DNA of 64,000 bases from Sva-07 sp963747375 (GTDB lineage: Bacteria > Actinomycetota > Acidimicrobiia > Acidimicrobiales > Ilumatobacteraceae): the NCBI GenBank assembly GCA_963747375.1, contig CAVVFL010000022.1, positions 62,001 to 126,000 on the forward strand, in the 5' to 3' direction. Below, one piece after another: positions 29,756 through 40,190 of the stretch. Each line of letters starts with the position of its first letter. Positions within the stretch are counted from its first letter, which is position 1. The position numbers and the translations under genes are program-made. The notes below the pieces were generated by a model. It made no database searches and was not told where the DNA came from. It was given only the letters and a program-made list of their open reading frames with translations.

Positions 29756-30712
29756 ATGGCGACCCATCTCCTCACCGGCAACGACGAGTCGATCCTGCGA
29801 TCCGCCGTCCACGAACTCGTCGACGAGCTGGTCGGTGCGGGCGACCGGGCGATGATGGTCGACGAGTTCGACGGCGAGGAGTACGAACTGCGCCTCGTGG
29901 TCGACGCCGCGCAGACGCCGTCGTTCCTGACCGACAAGCGGGTGATCGTCGCCCGCGACGTCGGCCGCTTCAACGCCGCCGACCTCGCTCCGCTGCTCGG
30001 ATACCTCGCCGACCCGCTCGACTCGTCCGACCTCGTCCTCGTGGTCAACGGCGGCGCCGTGCCGAAGAAGCTCGGCGACGCCGTCAAGGCCGTCGGCACG
30101 GTCACGAACACGTCGCCACCGTCGCGACCGAAGGACCGTCAGGAGTGGATCTCCGATCACATCGCCGCTGCGGGTCTGCGGATCAAGCCCGATGCCGCGT
30201 CGCGGCTCGGTCAGTGGCTCGGCGAGGACGCGGGCCGACTCGACGGGATCCTGGCGACGCTCACCAGCACGTACGGAACCGATCACGTGCTCACGTTCGC
30301 CGACGTCGAGCCCTTTCTCGGCGAGGCCGGGGGAGTGCCGCCGTGGGACTTCACCGACGCCATCGACGCCGGCAACACCACCAAGGCACTCACGCTGCTC
30401 GGACGCATGATGCATGCCGGTGGTCGGCATCCGTTGCAGATCATGGCGATCATGCACGGTCACTACTCGAACCTCGCCAAGCTCGACGGCGCCGAGGCGC
30501 GCTCGGAGTCCGATGCTGCGGCGGCGACGGGCCTGAAGGGGTATCCCGCCAAGAAGGCGCTGGAGACCTACAACCGCCTCGGCGCCGGTCCGATCCGACG
30601 GGCGATCGAACTCCTCGCCCAGGCCGACCTCGACCTGCGCGGCGCCAAGGACCTGGATCCCGAGCTGGTGATGGAGGTCCTCGTCGCCCGCCTCTCCAAA
30701 CTCCGCCGCTGA
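29756..30712 (+). CDS. holA: DNA polymerase III subunit delta
   Basis: 318 residues, intact, normal length. HolA features: MATHLLTGNDESIL start, MMVDEFDGEEYELRLVVDAAQTP in pieces, FLTDKRVIVARDVGRF, LVLVVNGGAVPKKL, GQWLGEDAGRLDGILATL and the C-terminal collar domain ALTLLGRMMHAGGRHPLQIMA. It is the wrench subunit of the clamp loader, opening the beta clamp. comEC upstream and rpsT downstream is a conserved order in many bacteria. Confidence 0.92.
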   Translation: MATHLLTGNDESILRSAVHELVDELVGAGDRAMMVDEFDGEEYELRLVVDAAQTPSFLTDKRVIVARDVGRFNAADLAPLLGYLADPLDSSDLVLVVNGGAVPKKLGDAVKAVGTVTNTSPPSRPKDRQEWISDHIAAAGLRIKPDAASRLGQWLGEDAGRLDGILATLTSTYGTDHVLTFADVEPFLGEAGGVPPWDFTDAIDAGNTTKALTLLGRMMHAGGRHPLQIMAIMHGHYSNLAKLDGAEARSESDAAAATGLKGYPAKKALETYNRLGAGPIRRAIELLAQADLDLRGAKDLDPELVMEVLVARLSKLRR

Positions 30713-30738
30713 CACCCTCACCCCGAAAACCGAAAAAT

Positions 30739-30774
30739 GCCTGGAATTGCGCGCTCGAGCGCGCATTCCCAGGC
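30739..30774. repeat. Long-arm hairpin between holA and rpsT
   Basis: Arms of about 17 bases (GCCTGGAATTGCGCGCT and near complement, two mismatches) around the centre GCGCTCGAGCGC, flanked by CCGAAAA and AATTCGGGG. It fills the gap between convergent holA and rpsT and resembles the hairpin at 22388-22442 in its flanks and centre. Bidirectional termination is likely. Confidence 0.7.
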
Positions 30775-30794
30775 GAAATTCGGGGGTGGGAGGG

Positions 30795-31049
30795 TCAGCC
30801 GGCGGCGTTGACCTTCTTCATGAGGCGGCTCTTCTTGCGGGCCGCTGCGTTCTTGTGGATGATGCCCTTCGAGGCGGCGCTGTCGATGCGCTTCACGGCG
30901 AGGCGGACCGCGTCGTCGTTGTCGTCGGTGCCGATGGTGTCGTTGGCACGCTTCGTGCGCGTCTTGACCTCGGCCTTGACGGCCTTGTTGCGCTCGTGAC
31001 GCTTCTCGTTGGTGAGAATGCGCTTCTTCTGGCTCTTGATGTTGGCCAT
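30795..31049 (-). CDS. rpsT: 30S ribosomal protein S20
   Basis: 84 residues, very basic. The N-terminus MANIKSQKKRILTNEKRHER and the central SAASKGIIHKNAAARKKSRL are diagnostic of S20, which binds 16S rRNA early in small-subunit assembly. It is divergent from lepA, with a 138-base spacer that must hold both promoters. Confidence 0.96.
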   Translation of the reverse strand: MANIKSQKKRILTNEKRHERNKAVKAEVKTRTKRANDTIGTDDNDDAVRLAVKRIDSAASKGIIHKNAAARKKSRLMKKVNAAG

Positions 31050-31187
31050 GGCCTCGTGCTTTCGTCGATCGTCGCGTTCGGGAGCCCGATGCCCCACTGA
31101 ACAGCCCTGCGACTCTATCGGCGGCCTTCCGTCAGCGGCAACGTGGCGACATGAGCGCCAACGTGCCCAGATAGCGTTGGGTCGGTC

Positions 31188-32972
<1,785 letters not shown>

Positions 32973-33016
32973 CGCCCTGCAGCGGGCGCAGTCGTCTGAG
33001 GTCGGCTCGGTCCCGG

Positions 33017-33439
33017 TCAGCCGCCCTGGGTGAACAGGTTCTCCGGGAGGTCAGGGCAGTTCGCGTTGGTCCACGTGTCGAGCTGAGCCGCAACGACGTT
33101 GTACTTGGCGATTCCCTCCTCCATCGCCGACAGGTCGGCGTCGGGGGAGGTGTCGGCCGTTGCCGCGGTCAACTCGGCGAACACGGCGGCGAGGGTCGTC
33201 ATCTCCTCGGAGATCTCGGCCGGAGCGACCACGGCGAGGTCATCGAGGGCTTGGAGCGCCTCGCTGTCGACGTTGTCCTGTGATGCCACGTCGCCGAGCT
33301 GGGTGCAGAACTCCTCGACGCTGACAGCGTCGTTGCCTTCCGTGGAGCTGTCGCCGCTGCCGCAGGACGTCAGCGCCAGCAGGCCGACCGTGAGTGCGGC
33401 GACAGCGCGCCGACTCGAGGCAATGGATGTGAGCGTCAT
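33017..33439 (-). CDS. Small predicted lipoprotein
   Basis: 140 residues. Signal peptide with basic N-terminus, hydrophobic core and lipobox LALTSC, giving a mature acidic protein of about 115 residues with helical repeats of alanine and glutamate and two further cysteines (EEFCTQLG and NANCPDLP), which could form a disulphide. Similar small lipoproteins are frequent in actinomycetes; no function is known. It is divergent from the MFS exporter. Confidence 0.78.
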   Translation of the reverse strand: MTLTSIASSRRAVAALTVGLLALTSCGSGDSSTEGNDAVSVEEFCTQLGDVASQDNVDSEALQALDDLAVVAPAEISEEMTTLAAVFAELTAATADTSPDADLSAMEEGIAKYNVVAAQLDTWTNANCPDLPENLFTQGG

Positions 33440-33583
33440 GACACCACTCCTTCGTGGATGAGTCGAGAGGGGCTCTCACGTCGATCATCCGCCTGTCTTC
33501 GCTGCGCCAGGAGAGGCGAAGGTCATGGCCCGCGATGTTCCGGGCAGTTCGGTCGTGCGATCGCTCGAGCGAGCGGTAACGAT

Positions 33584-34828
33584 GTGTGGCTGGTGTCGAC
33601 GTTCCGTTCGCTGAAGTATCACAACGCCCGGCTGTTCTTCGCCGGGCTGGCCGTCTCCAACGTCGGCACCTGGCTGCAGATGACGGCGATGTCACTGCTG
33701 GTCTACCGATTGACAGGCGAGGCAACCGCCGTCGGGATCAGCGTCGCAGCGCAGTTCCTGCCCATGCTGCTGCTCGGCGCGTGGGCCGGTGTGATCGCCG
33801 ATACGTACGACAAGCGCACGATGGCGATCATCACGCAGAGCGGCCTCGCTGTGCAGGCGCTGCTGCTCGGCGCGCTCGATCTGGCCGGACTCGTGACGCT
33901 CCCCGTCGTCTATGTGCTGTCGCTGGTGCTCGGTGTGATCGCCGCATTCGACAACCCGGCGCGTCGCGGGCTCGTGACCGAGTTGGTGCCGACGGCCGAC
34001 ATCTCGAACGCGACATCGTTGAACACGGCGGTCATGACGGGATCACGAATCTTCGGTCCTGCAATGGCAGCGGGGTTGGTGGCCACGATCGGAACCGCGT
34101 GGTGCTTCATCTTCAACGGCATCACGTTCTTCGCGATCATCTTCTCGCTCGTGGCGATCCGGCGCGACGAGATGTTCCCGATGCCGCGGCGTCCGAAGGG
34201 CGGCAAGCCGATTCGCGAGGCGTTGCGCTTCGTTGCCGACCGACGGGACATGGCGATCATCTACGTGTTGCTGGTGATCGTCAGTGCCGTTGCGTTCAAT
34301 CAGGCGGTGGTGCTCCCGAAGCTCGCCGATGAGCGATGGGGTGGCGAAGCGCTGTTCGGTCTCGTGCTGGCGGTGATGTCGGTCGGCTCGCTCACCGGGT
34401 CGCTGCTGACCGCACGACACCAGAGCGTGACGATGCGGTGGTTCTTCGGTTCACTGGTGGTGATGGCCTTGGCCGGTTTCGGCCTCGCCTGGTCGCCGAA
34501 CCTGTGGCTGGCATTCGTGTGGGCGATCCCGTTCGGCATCGGGAGCGCCGGTTTCATCGCCGGCGCCAATGCGATCGTCCAGCAGGAGTGCCCACCGGAC
34601 ATGCGCAGCCGACTCCTGGCCCTGCAGGCCGTGGCCTTTCTCGGGTCGACGCCGATCGGTGGTCCACTCACCGGGCTGATCGCCGACAACGTCAGCGCCG
34701 AGTGGGCACTGGCCTACAGCAGCGTGATCAGCCTCGTCTGCGTCGCGGTCGCGGGGTGGTACTGGCAGGCGGGTCCACATGAGGCCCGCGAGTTGGCACC
34801 GGCAGTATTGGCTCAGCCGACCGACTGA
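33584..34828 (+). CDS. MFS transporter (EntS/MFS_3-like exporter)
   Basis: About 414 residues, about 12 transmembrane segments. The start of the fold reads SLKYHNARLFFAGLAVSNVG, TWLQMTAMSLLVYRLTG, and the A-motif equivalent GVIADTYDKRTM. FDNPARRGLVTELVPTADISN is typical of the EntS-like branch that exports siderophores or drugs. Start GTG 33584 or GTG 33593; no strong Shine-Dalgarno sequence. Its last 16 bases overlap, on the other strand, the end of the flavodoxin-like fragment. Confidence 0.86.
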   Translation: MWLVSTFRSLKYHNARLFFAGLAVSNVGTWLQMTAMSLLVYRLTGEATAVGISVAAQFLPMLLLGAWAGVIADTYDKRTMAIITQSGLAVQALLLGALDLAGLVTLPVVYVLSLVLGVIAAFDNPARRGLVTELVPTADISNATSLNTAVMTGSRIFGPAMAAGLVATIGTAWCFIFNGITFFAIIFSLVAIRRDEMFPMPRRPKGGKPIREALRFVADRRDMAIIYVLLVIVSAVAFNQAVVLPKLADERWGGEALFGLVLAVMSVGSLTGSLLTARHQSVTMRWFFGSLVVMALAGFGLAWSPNLWLAFVWAIPFGIGSAGFIAGANAIVQQECPPDMRSRLLALQAVAFLGSTPIGGPLTGLIADNVSAEWALAYSSVISLVCVAVAGWYWQAGPHEARELAPAVLAQPTD

Positions 34829-34987
34829 GTCGCGTTCGCGGCGACGGATCGTCCCCAGGCCTCGGCCCGTTCCGTCTCGTCGGTTTCCAGACGGTTGGAC
34901 CTGTCGACGAAGAAGCTCTCCGGTTCGGCGAGCATCTCGAGGCCGAGACGGCGGAGGCGTGTGGCGATGCCCTTCGATGCATGGCCG
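34813..34987 (-). pseudogene. 3' fragment of a flavodoxin gene (first copy of a 147-bp direct repeat)
   Basis: Bases 34841-34987 match 36462-36608, the 3' end of the intact flavodoxin gene, along 147 bases with no gaps and only a few substitutions. On the minus strand it encodes GHASKGIATRLRRLG...FFVDRSNRLETDETERAE and stops at 34813 with a different tail. The 5' flavodoxin-fold part is missing. With the second copy it brackets the small unknown gene and the HTTM gene. Confidence 0.8.
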
Positions 34988-35065
34988 CGGCCGAGGCGAC
35001 GGATCGCCTACGCCTGGGTGCGCCGAGCGGTTCCGACGCACGGTCGCCCGCGACATGCTGGAGGG

Positions 35066-35504
35066 GTGGATCGCCGCGCACGGATCCTGCTGACGGTCGG
35101 TGTCGTCGGCCGCGCTCGTGGCCCCGGTGGTTCTCGATCGCGACAGCTTTCCGTTGTCGACATACCCGATGTATTCGCGGACGCGCGGTGAGGCCATCAC
35201 CTTCGTGACGGCCCAAGCGGTCGATGCCGAGGGGTCGGCTTCGGCACTGAGTCTTGGTGTGATCGGCGACAGCGATGATCCGCTCGTCGTCGCCGGCGAA
35301 CTTCGAGCTGCACTACGTGAGGGCCGTGCGGACGTCAGCTGCAACGAGATCGCCGAACGAGCGCAGAGGTGGTCTGGGCTCCCGCCCGATGCCGTGGCGA
35401 TCGAAGTCGTCGCCGAGCGTCACGACGTCATCGCCCAGGTGTCCGGGGCGGCGAGTCTGCTCGATCGCACCGTGCACGCCCGGTGCGGGATCGAGGCGTC
35501 GTGA
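35066..35504 (+). CDS. Protein of unknown function paired with the HTTM gene (one frameshift)
   Basis: About 145 residues after repair of a +1 indel near 35110. An N-terminal hydrophobic segment (ARILLTVGVVAALVAPVVLD) looks like a membrane anchor or signal, followed directly by the motif FPLSTYPMYS, then a soluble alpha/beta domain. I do not recognise a Pfam family. The GTG at 35066 is preceded by GGAGGG. Its stop overlaps the GTG start of the HTTM gene (GTGA), so the two are translationally coupled and probably act together. Confidence 0.6.
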
Positions 35505-36443
35505 CGGCGACGCCCACGCTCGAGCGGCGGCCGGCCGAACCGGAGCTGTGGCGAATCGTCGATGCTCAGGCGCCACCCGAGCGCCTTGCCATGCTGCGGA
35601 TCCTGACCGGCGTGTTCGCGTCTGCCTACCTCGCGATCCGACTGCCGGTGTTCGTACAACTCGCCGATCGGGAGTCCGGGTTCGTCGGCGTCGGCGTGGC
35701 ATCAGCGCTGTCCGAACCGGTACCCGACGGTGTGCTCCTTGCTCTCGATCGGCGTCACGTTGGTCGCCGGCGTCGCGTACACCATCGGGTGGCAGTTTCG
35801 GTGGCTGGCACCGGTGTTCGCGCTGGGCTGGCTTGCTTTGGGGACCTATCGCAGTTCGTGGGGGCAGCTGCTGCACTTCGAGAACCTGTTCGTGCTGCAT
35901 CTTCTCATCGTGGGGCTCTCTCCGGCCGCCGATGCGTGGTCGCTCGACGCCCGGGCCGGTCGGCGACGAGCCCGTCGGGACCCGACGAGTTACGGCTGGC
36001 CGATCGCGCTCGCTGCGCTCGTCGTGGTGGCCACCTATGTCATCACGGGACTCGCCAAGCTGCGATATGGCGGATTCCCCTGGATCGTCGGTGGCACATT
36101 GCGCAACCACGTCGCGTACGCGGCTGCTCGCCTCGACCTGTTGGGCGGCGACCCGTCACCGCTTGCCGGCCTCGGCGTGCGAGTCGCGTGGTTCTGGAGG
36201 TTCGCTGCGCCCGTCACCGTGCTCGTCGAACTGGCAGCGCCGGTGGCGCTCCTCGGGAGCCGCGTCCGAACTGCCTGGGTGATCGCCGTGTGGACGCTCC
36301 ATGCGGGGATCCTGGCGTTCATGCTGATCGGGTTCGCGTACCCGTTGTCGCTCGTGGCGTTCGCTCCGCTGTTCCGGGTGGAACGGCTGTGGACCGATCG
36401 GCCGCGGTGGCTGCGACCGATCGAGGCTCAGGCGTCGGCGTGA
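35501..36443 (+). CDS. HTTM-domain (vitamin-K-dependent carboxylase-like) membrane protein (one frameshift)
   Basis: About 313 residues with several membrane helices. It opens with APPERLAMLRILTGVFASAYLAIRL, a horizontally-transferred-transmembrane (HTTM) signature. It continues WQFRWLAPVFALGWLALG, LLHFENLFVLHLLIVGLSP, AALVVVATYVITGLAKLRYGG and LHAGILAFMLIGFAYPLSLVA. A +1 indel near 35735 lies after PVPD. The HTTM family shares the membrane part of gamma-glutamyl carboxylase; bacterial roles are mostly unknown. It is translationally coupled to the small gene upstream, and both lie between the two 147-bp direct repeats. Confidence 0.78.
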
Positions 36444-36974
36444 GCCCTCACCGCGGACTGGGCGACGGAGCGTCCCCACGCCTCGGCGCGTTCCGTCTCG
36501 TCGGTTTCCAGACGGTTGGACCTGTCGACGAAGAAGCTCTCCGGTTCGGCGAGCATCTCGAAGCCGAGACGGCGGAGGCGTGTGGCGATGCCCTTCGATG
36601 CATGGCCGGTCAACGCCATGGTGGCGTGAACCCGTGTGTCGAATGCAGCTGCGCGTCCCCGCGGTACATCGGCGAGCGCGTCGAACCAGTCGCGCAGCCC
36701 GGGCCCTTCGGCGTCTGGTTCGAGGTGGAGTTCGTGGTCCTTGGAGGCAATCTGCTTGGCGCTGCGGCGGCTGCGATTGCTCGACAGGCCATGCACGTGA
36801 GTCGGGCCGCCGACGACGAGGATGTCGGCGGTTTCCACGAGATCAGCCGTGGCATCGTGCACCCCGACCACGGTGGTTTCGAATTGCGTCTCCGAGACCG
36901 GTCGCGATGTGTTCGGCGATCACGCGGGTGTTGCCGAACATGGACTCGTAAACCACCAGGGCGCGCGATTTCAT
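36428..36974 (-). CDS. Flavodoxin-like protein (one frameshift)
   Basis: About 181 residues. The FMN-phosphate loop is SMFGNTRVIAEHIA near residue 11, and the 90s-loop-like segment is GGPTHVHGLS. A +1 indel near 36890 interrupts between them. The C-terminal portion (36462-36608) is the second copy of the 147-bp direct repeat found at 34841-34987. Stand-alone flavodoxin-like proteins of this type occur in actinomycetes; electron partners are unknown. The stop overlaps the end of the convergent HTTM gene by 16 bases. Confidence 0.8.
36462..36608. repeat. 147-bp direct repeat, second copy
   Basis: It matches 34841-34987 in the same orientation, without gaps, and starts 1621 bases further on. 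It is the coding 3' end of the intact flavodoxin gene. Confidence 0.88.
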
Positions 36975-37076
36975 CTCCTACATGTCGGCGTTCTCCGTCG
37001 ATCGTGCACCGAACCCGACTCGGATACACGGGGAAAAGGTCCTGACTCGGCCGGCCAGGACGGCAATACTTGGTCG

Positions 37077-37619
37077 ATGCCCGCAACGACCGCAGAGCTC
37101 GACACCCGAATCGACGACGTCATGTCGGCTCCGGCCCAGGTCGGAACCGTCGAGCTCATCGTGGCCCGTCCCGCCGTCGGCGAGCGCCGGGTGCTCGGCG
37201 ACGGTCAGGTGCGCCCTGGCGTGGGACTCGTCGGCGACAATTATGTCGAACGCGGCAGCAGCCGGCCCGAGGGTGGCCCGGCCGATCCGCTCGCCGAGCT
37301 GAACATCATGAGTGCCCGGGCACTGGAGGCAGTTGCCGGAGTCGACCGCGAGCGCTGGGCTCTCGCCGGTGACCAATTCATCGTCGACTTCGACCTGTCA
37401 CTCGACAATGCACCTGCCGGTACCCGTCTGCGGATCGGCACGGCGGTCATCGAGATCACCGAGAAGCCCCACACCGGCTGCGCGAAGTTCGCCGAGCGGT
37501 TCGGTGTCGATGCCGCGCGCTGGGTGAATTCCCGCAAGGACCTGCGCTTGCGCGGCGTCTGCGCCGTGGTCGTCGAGCCGGGGACGGTCTCGGTCGGCGA
37601 CGAGATCTCCCGGGCCTGA
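37077..37619 (+). CDS. MOSC-domain protein
   Basis: 180 residues, intact. MOSC signatures: VELIVARPAVGERRVL start, GLVGDNYVERGS, LNIMSARALEAVAGV, WALAGDQFIVDFDLS and the cysteine of KPHTGCAKFAERFG, the residue that carries sulphur in MOCO sulphurase C-terminal domains. The family binds or transfers sulphur to metal cofactors such as molybdenum cofactor. No molybdenum enzyme gene is adjacent. Confidence 0.88.
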   Translation: MPATTAELDTRIDDVMSAPAQVGTVELIVARPAVGERRVLGDGQVRPGVGLVGDNYVERGSSRPEGGPADPLAELNIMSARALEAVAGVDRERWALAGDQFIVDFDLSLDNAPAGTRLRIGTAVIEITEKPHTGCAKFAERFGVDAARWVNSRKDLRLRGVCAVVVEPGTVSVGDEISRA

Positions 37620-37738
37620 TCTTCGACGCCGACGCGATCCGGCTGCCGCCGGAGTTCATGTGAGGCCGGACAGGATTCTTGGGGCGACTTCGTTGGACGG
37701 TGCGGTGAGAACGTCGCATCGCGGGTACAACCGGGGTC

Positions 37739-39067
37739 GTGGCAGCAGCAAGACGCTCGATCATCTGGTTCCGGCGGGACCTGCGCCTCGCTGACCATCC
37801 GGCGCTGATTGCGGCCGGCGCCGATGGGCAGCAGGTCGTCCCGGTGTTCGTCGTCGACCCGACGTTTGCCTCGTCGGGTGCCCCGAGGCTGGCGTATCTC
37901 CACGACTGCCTGCGCTCGCTCGACGCAGCGATCCGGGAGCGGAGCGGGACGGGCCTGGTGATCCGCCACGGCGATCCGGCCGATGTGATCCCTGCCGCGG
38001 CCGCCGACTTCGACGCCGACACCGTGTTCGTCAGTCGGGACTACTCGCCGTACGGGCGACGCCGTGACGCAGCGGTTCAAGCAGCGCTCGGTGCAGCGAC
38101 GCCGACACCTCAACGGTGTCGGGTCGCCGTACGCCGTGACGCCTGGTGCCGTCACGAAGGACGATGGCACGCCGTACGCGGTGTTCACACCGTTCTCGAA
38201 GCGATGGCGCGCAATCGGGTGGGATGCTCCCGATCGACGACTCAGGCGACGACATCCGATGGGTCGGGGCCGGAACGAGTGGGATCGCATCGGACCCGCT
38301 CGGCGATCGTCCCGATCCCGGCATCGACGAGCCCCTCGGCCGGGGAGGACGCAGCCCACGACCTGTGGGCGGCGTTCCTGCCGCATGGCGTCGACGAGTA
38401 CCCGGATCAGCGGAACCTTCCCGCGGTCGAGGGCACGAGCAAGCTGTCGCCCGCGCTCAAGTGGGGCACGATCCATCCCCGCCAGTTGCTCGCCGACCTC
38501 GATGCTTCCGGTGCGGGTCCGAAGGGTCACACCGTCTTCTCGAGCGAGGTGGCCTGGCGTGACTTCTACGCCGACGTGCTGTTCCAGCAGCCGCGCACGG
38601 CCTGGGAGAATCTCAACCCGAAGATGGATGCGATGCCGGTCGACACCGACGCAGCGGCCCGGAAGCGATTCGGTCGTTGGGCGGCGGGGGAGACCGGGTT
38701 CGGGATCGTCGACGCCGGCATGAAGCAGCTGGCGGCCACGGGCTGGATGCACAACCGGGTGCGCATGATCGTTGCCAGCTTCCTGGTCAAGGACCTCCAT
38801 CTGCCGTGGCAGTGGGGTGCCCGATGGTTCATGCAGCACCTCGTCGACGGTGATCTGGCGTCGAACAACCACGGCTGGCAGTGGGCCGCCGGAACCGGCA
38901 CCGACGCCGCCCCGTACTTCCGGGTGTTCAACCCCACCCTCCAGCAGGAGCGCTACGACCCTGATGGCGAGTACGTCGCCCGGTGGGTGCCCGACCCTGT
39001 TGCACCGATGCTCGATCACGGGGCCGAACGTGACGAAGCCCTCCGCCGCCTCGCCTCGATCCGCTGA
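37739..39067 (+). CDS. phr: Deoxyribodipyrimidine photolyase (three frameshifts)
   Basis: About 442 residues, class I cyclobutane-dimer photolyase/cryptochrome. The N-terminal alpha/beta domain (IIWFRRDLRLADHPALIAAG) and C-terminal FAD domain (LSPALKWGTIHPRQLL, EVAWRDFYADVLF, WMHNRVRMIVASFLVKDL, WQWAAGTGTDAAPYFRVFNP) are complete. It repairs UV-induced pyrimidine dimers with light. Three +1 indels (near 38090, 38235 and 38340) add up to one codon, so the frame returns and the central linker alone is scrambled in the conceptual translation. It is followed by a palindrome and hrcA. Confidence 0.92.
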   Translation: MAAARRSIIWFRRDLRLADHPALIAAGADGQQVVPVFVVDPTFASSGAPRLAYLHDCLRSLDAAIRERSGTGLVIRHGDPADVIPAAAADFDADTVFVSRDYSPYGRRRDAAVQAALGAATPTPQRCRVAVRRDAWCRHEGRWHAVRGVHTVLEAMARNRVGCSRSTTQATTSDGSGPERVGSHRTRSAIVPIPASTSPSAGEDAAHDLWAAFLPHGVDEYPDQRNLPAVEGTSKLSPALKWGTIHPRQLLADLDASGAGPKGHTVFSSEVAWRDFYADVLFQQPRTAWENLNPKMDAMPVDTDAAARKRFGRWAAGETGFGIVDAGMKQLAATGWMHNRVRMIVASFLVKDLHLPWQWGARWFMQHLVDGDLASNNHGWQWAAGTGTDAAPYFRVFNPTLQQERYDPDGEYVARWVPDPVAPMLDHGAERDEALRRLASIR

Positions 39068-39068
39068 C

Positions 39069-39099
39069 GGTTACGCCGGTGCCTGGCACCGGCGTAACC
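39069..39099. repeat. REP-like palindrome after the photolyase gene
   Basis: Same as the element at 7356-7386 except for the central base (T instead of C): arms GGTTACGCCGGTGCC and complement. It starts immediately after the photolyase stop and separates it from the hrcA promoter. Confidence 0.75.
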
Positions 39100-39129
39100 A
39101 GGACATTGGGCGCTGGGCTGACCGGGGCG

Positions 39130-39156
39130 TTGGCAGTCGATAGTCTGGAGTGCCAG
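39130..39156. promoter_or_regulatory. CIRCE-like operator directly before hrcA
   Basis: TTGGCAGTC-N9-GAGTGCCAG, the 9-9-9 layout of CIRCE (TTAGCACTC-N9-GAGTGCTAA), ending at the base before the hrcA ATG. The arms pair except for one position. HrcA is the repressor that binds CIRCE, so autoregulation is likely. Confidence 0.68.
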
Positions 39157-40153
39157 ATGTTGGACGACCGCAAGACAGCGATTCTGACTGCAGTTGTGCA
39201 GGAGTACATCGCCACCGCGCAGCCCGTGGGATCGAGCCACATCGCCAGGGCGCCGAGCATCAAGGTGTCCTCGGCGACCGTGCGAAACGAGATGGCCCAC
39301 CTCGAGCACGAGGGATATCTGGTGCAGCCGCACACCTCGGCGGGGCGCATCCCCACCGACAAGGGCTATCGCTACTTCGTCGATCACCTCACGGCACCCG
39401 GTCCCCTCGACACCGCCACCACCAAGCAGGTCGGCGAGTTCTTCTCGGCGGCGCACGGCCGGCTCGAGGAGATGCTGCATCAGACGTCGAATCTGCTCGC
39501 CTCGCTCACCAACAACGCGGGCGTCGTCGTCGGTCCGCGTGCCGAGGCCGTGCCCGTGCGGCGAGTGCAGATCGTGTCGCTGTCGACGACTGCCGCCACG
39601 GTCGTGGTCGTGTTCGCGCAACGGAACCGTCGAGAACGTGCCGATCGATCTGTTCGAGGGCGACGACGACCTCAAGCTGTCAGCCGCCGGCGCTCACCTG
39701 TCGGCGGCGCTCGACGGTCGTGTGCTCGGCATGACCGTGGCGATCACGCCGACCGGCGACACCGTGGTCGACCGGCTGTGCGACGAAGCGCTCGCCGCAC
39801 TGCGATCGGCCGGCAGCCCCGAACAGGTCTTCACCGGCGGAGCGGCGGCAGTTGCGAACGCGTTCGACGCCGTCGAGATCGTCCGATCCGTGCTCGCCAC
39901 CCTGGAGCAACAGTTCGTGGTCGTCACGCTCGTCAGTGACATCGTCAACCGTGGCATGTCGGTGGCCATCGGCGTCGAACACGGCGTCGAGCCGCTGTCG
40001 GCGTGCTCGGTCGTGGTCGCCCCTGTGGTGGTCGACGGCGAGCATCTCGGCTCGGTCGGTGTACTCGGGCCCACCCGAATGAACTATCCGCAGGCCCTTG
40101 CGACCGTCGAAGTGGTGAGCGAACAGCTCGGCCACCGCATCGAGGAGGGCTGA
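39157..40153 (+). CDS. hrcA: Heat-inducible transcription repressor HrcA (one frameshift)
   Basis: About 332 residues. The N-terminal winged helix shows TAVVQEYIATAQPVGSSHIA and VSSATVRNEMAHLEHEGYL, then HTSAGRIPTDKGYRYFVD, all diagnostic. A +1 indel near 39620 splits the protein; it resumes NGTVENVPIDLFEGDDDLKL and ends RMNYPQALATVEVVSEQL, the normal HrcA end. HrcA represses dnaK/groE-type chaperone genes via CIRCE. dnaJ follows 37 bases downstream, the usual hrcA-dnaJ order. Confidence 0.95.
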
Positions 40154-40190
40154 GTCACGGTGTCGAAGTCCCGGCATGATGGGGCCTCCC

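Noticed and set aside
28576..30999. One 800-codon reading frame spanning comEC and the whole of holA
   Set aside because: Only its first half is ComEC; the rest is an arginine/proline-rich shadow of holA. A missing stop from an indel near 29700 explains it.
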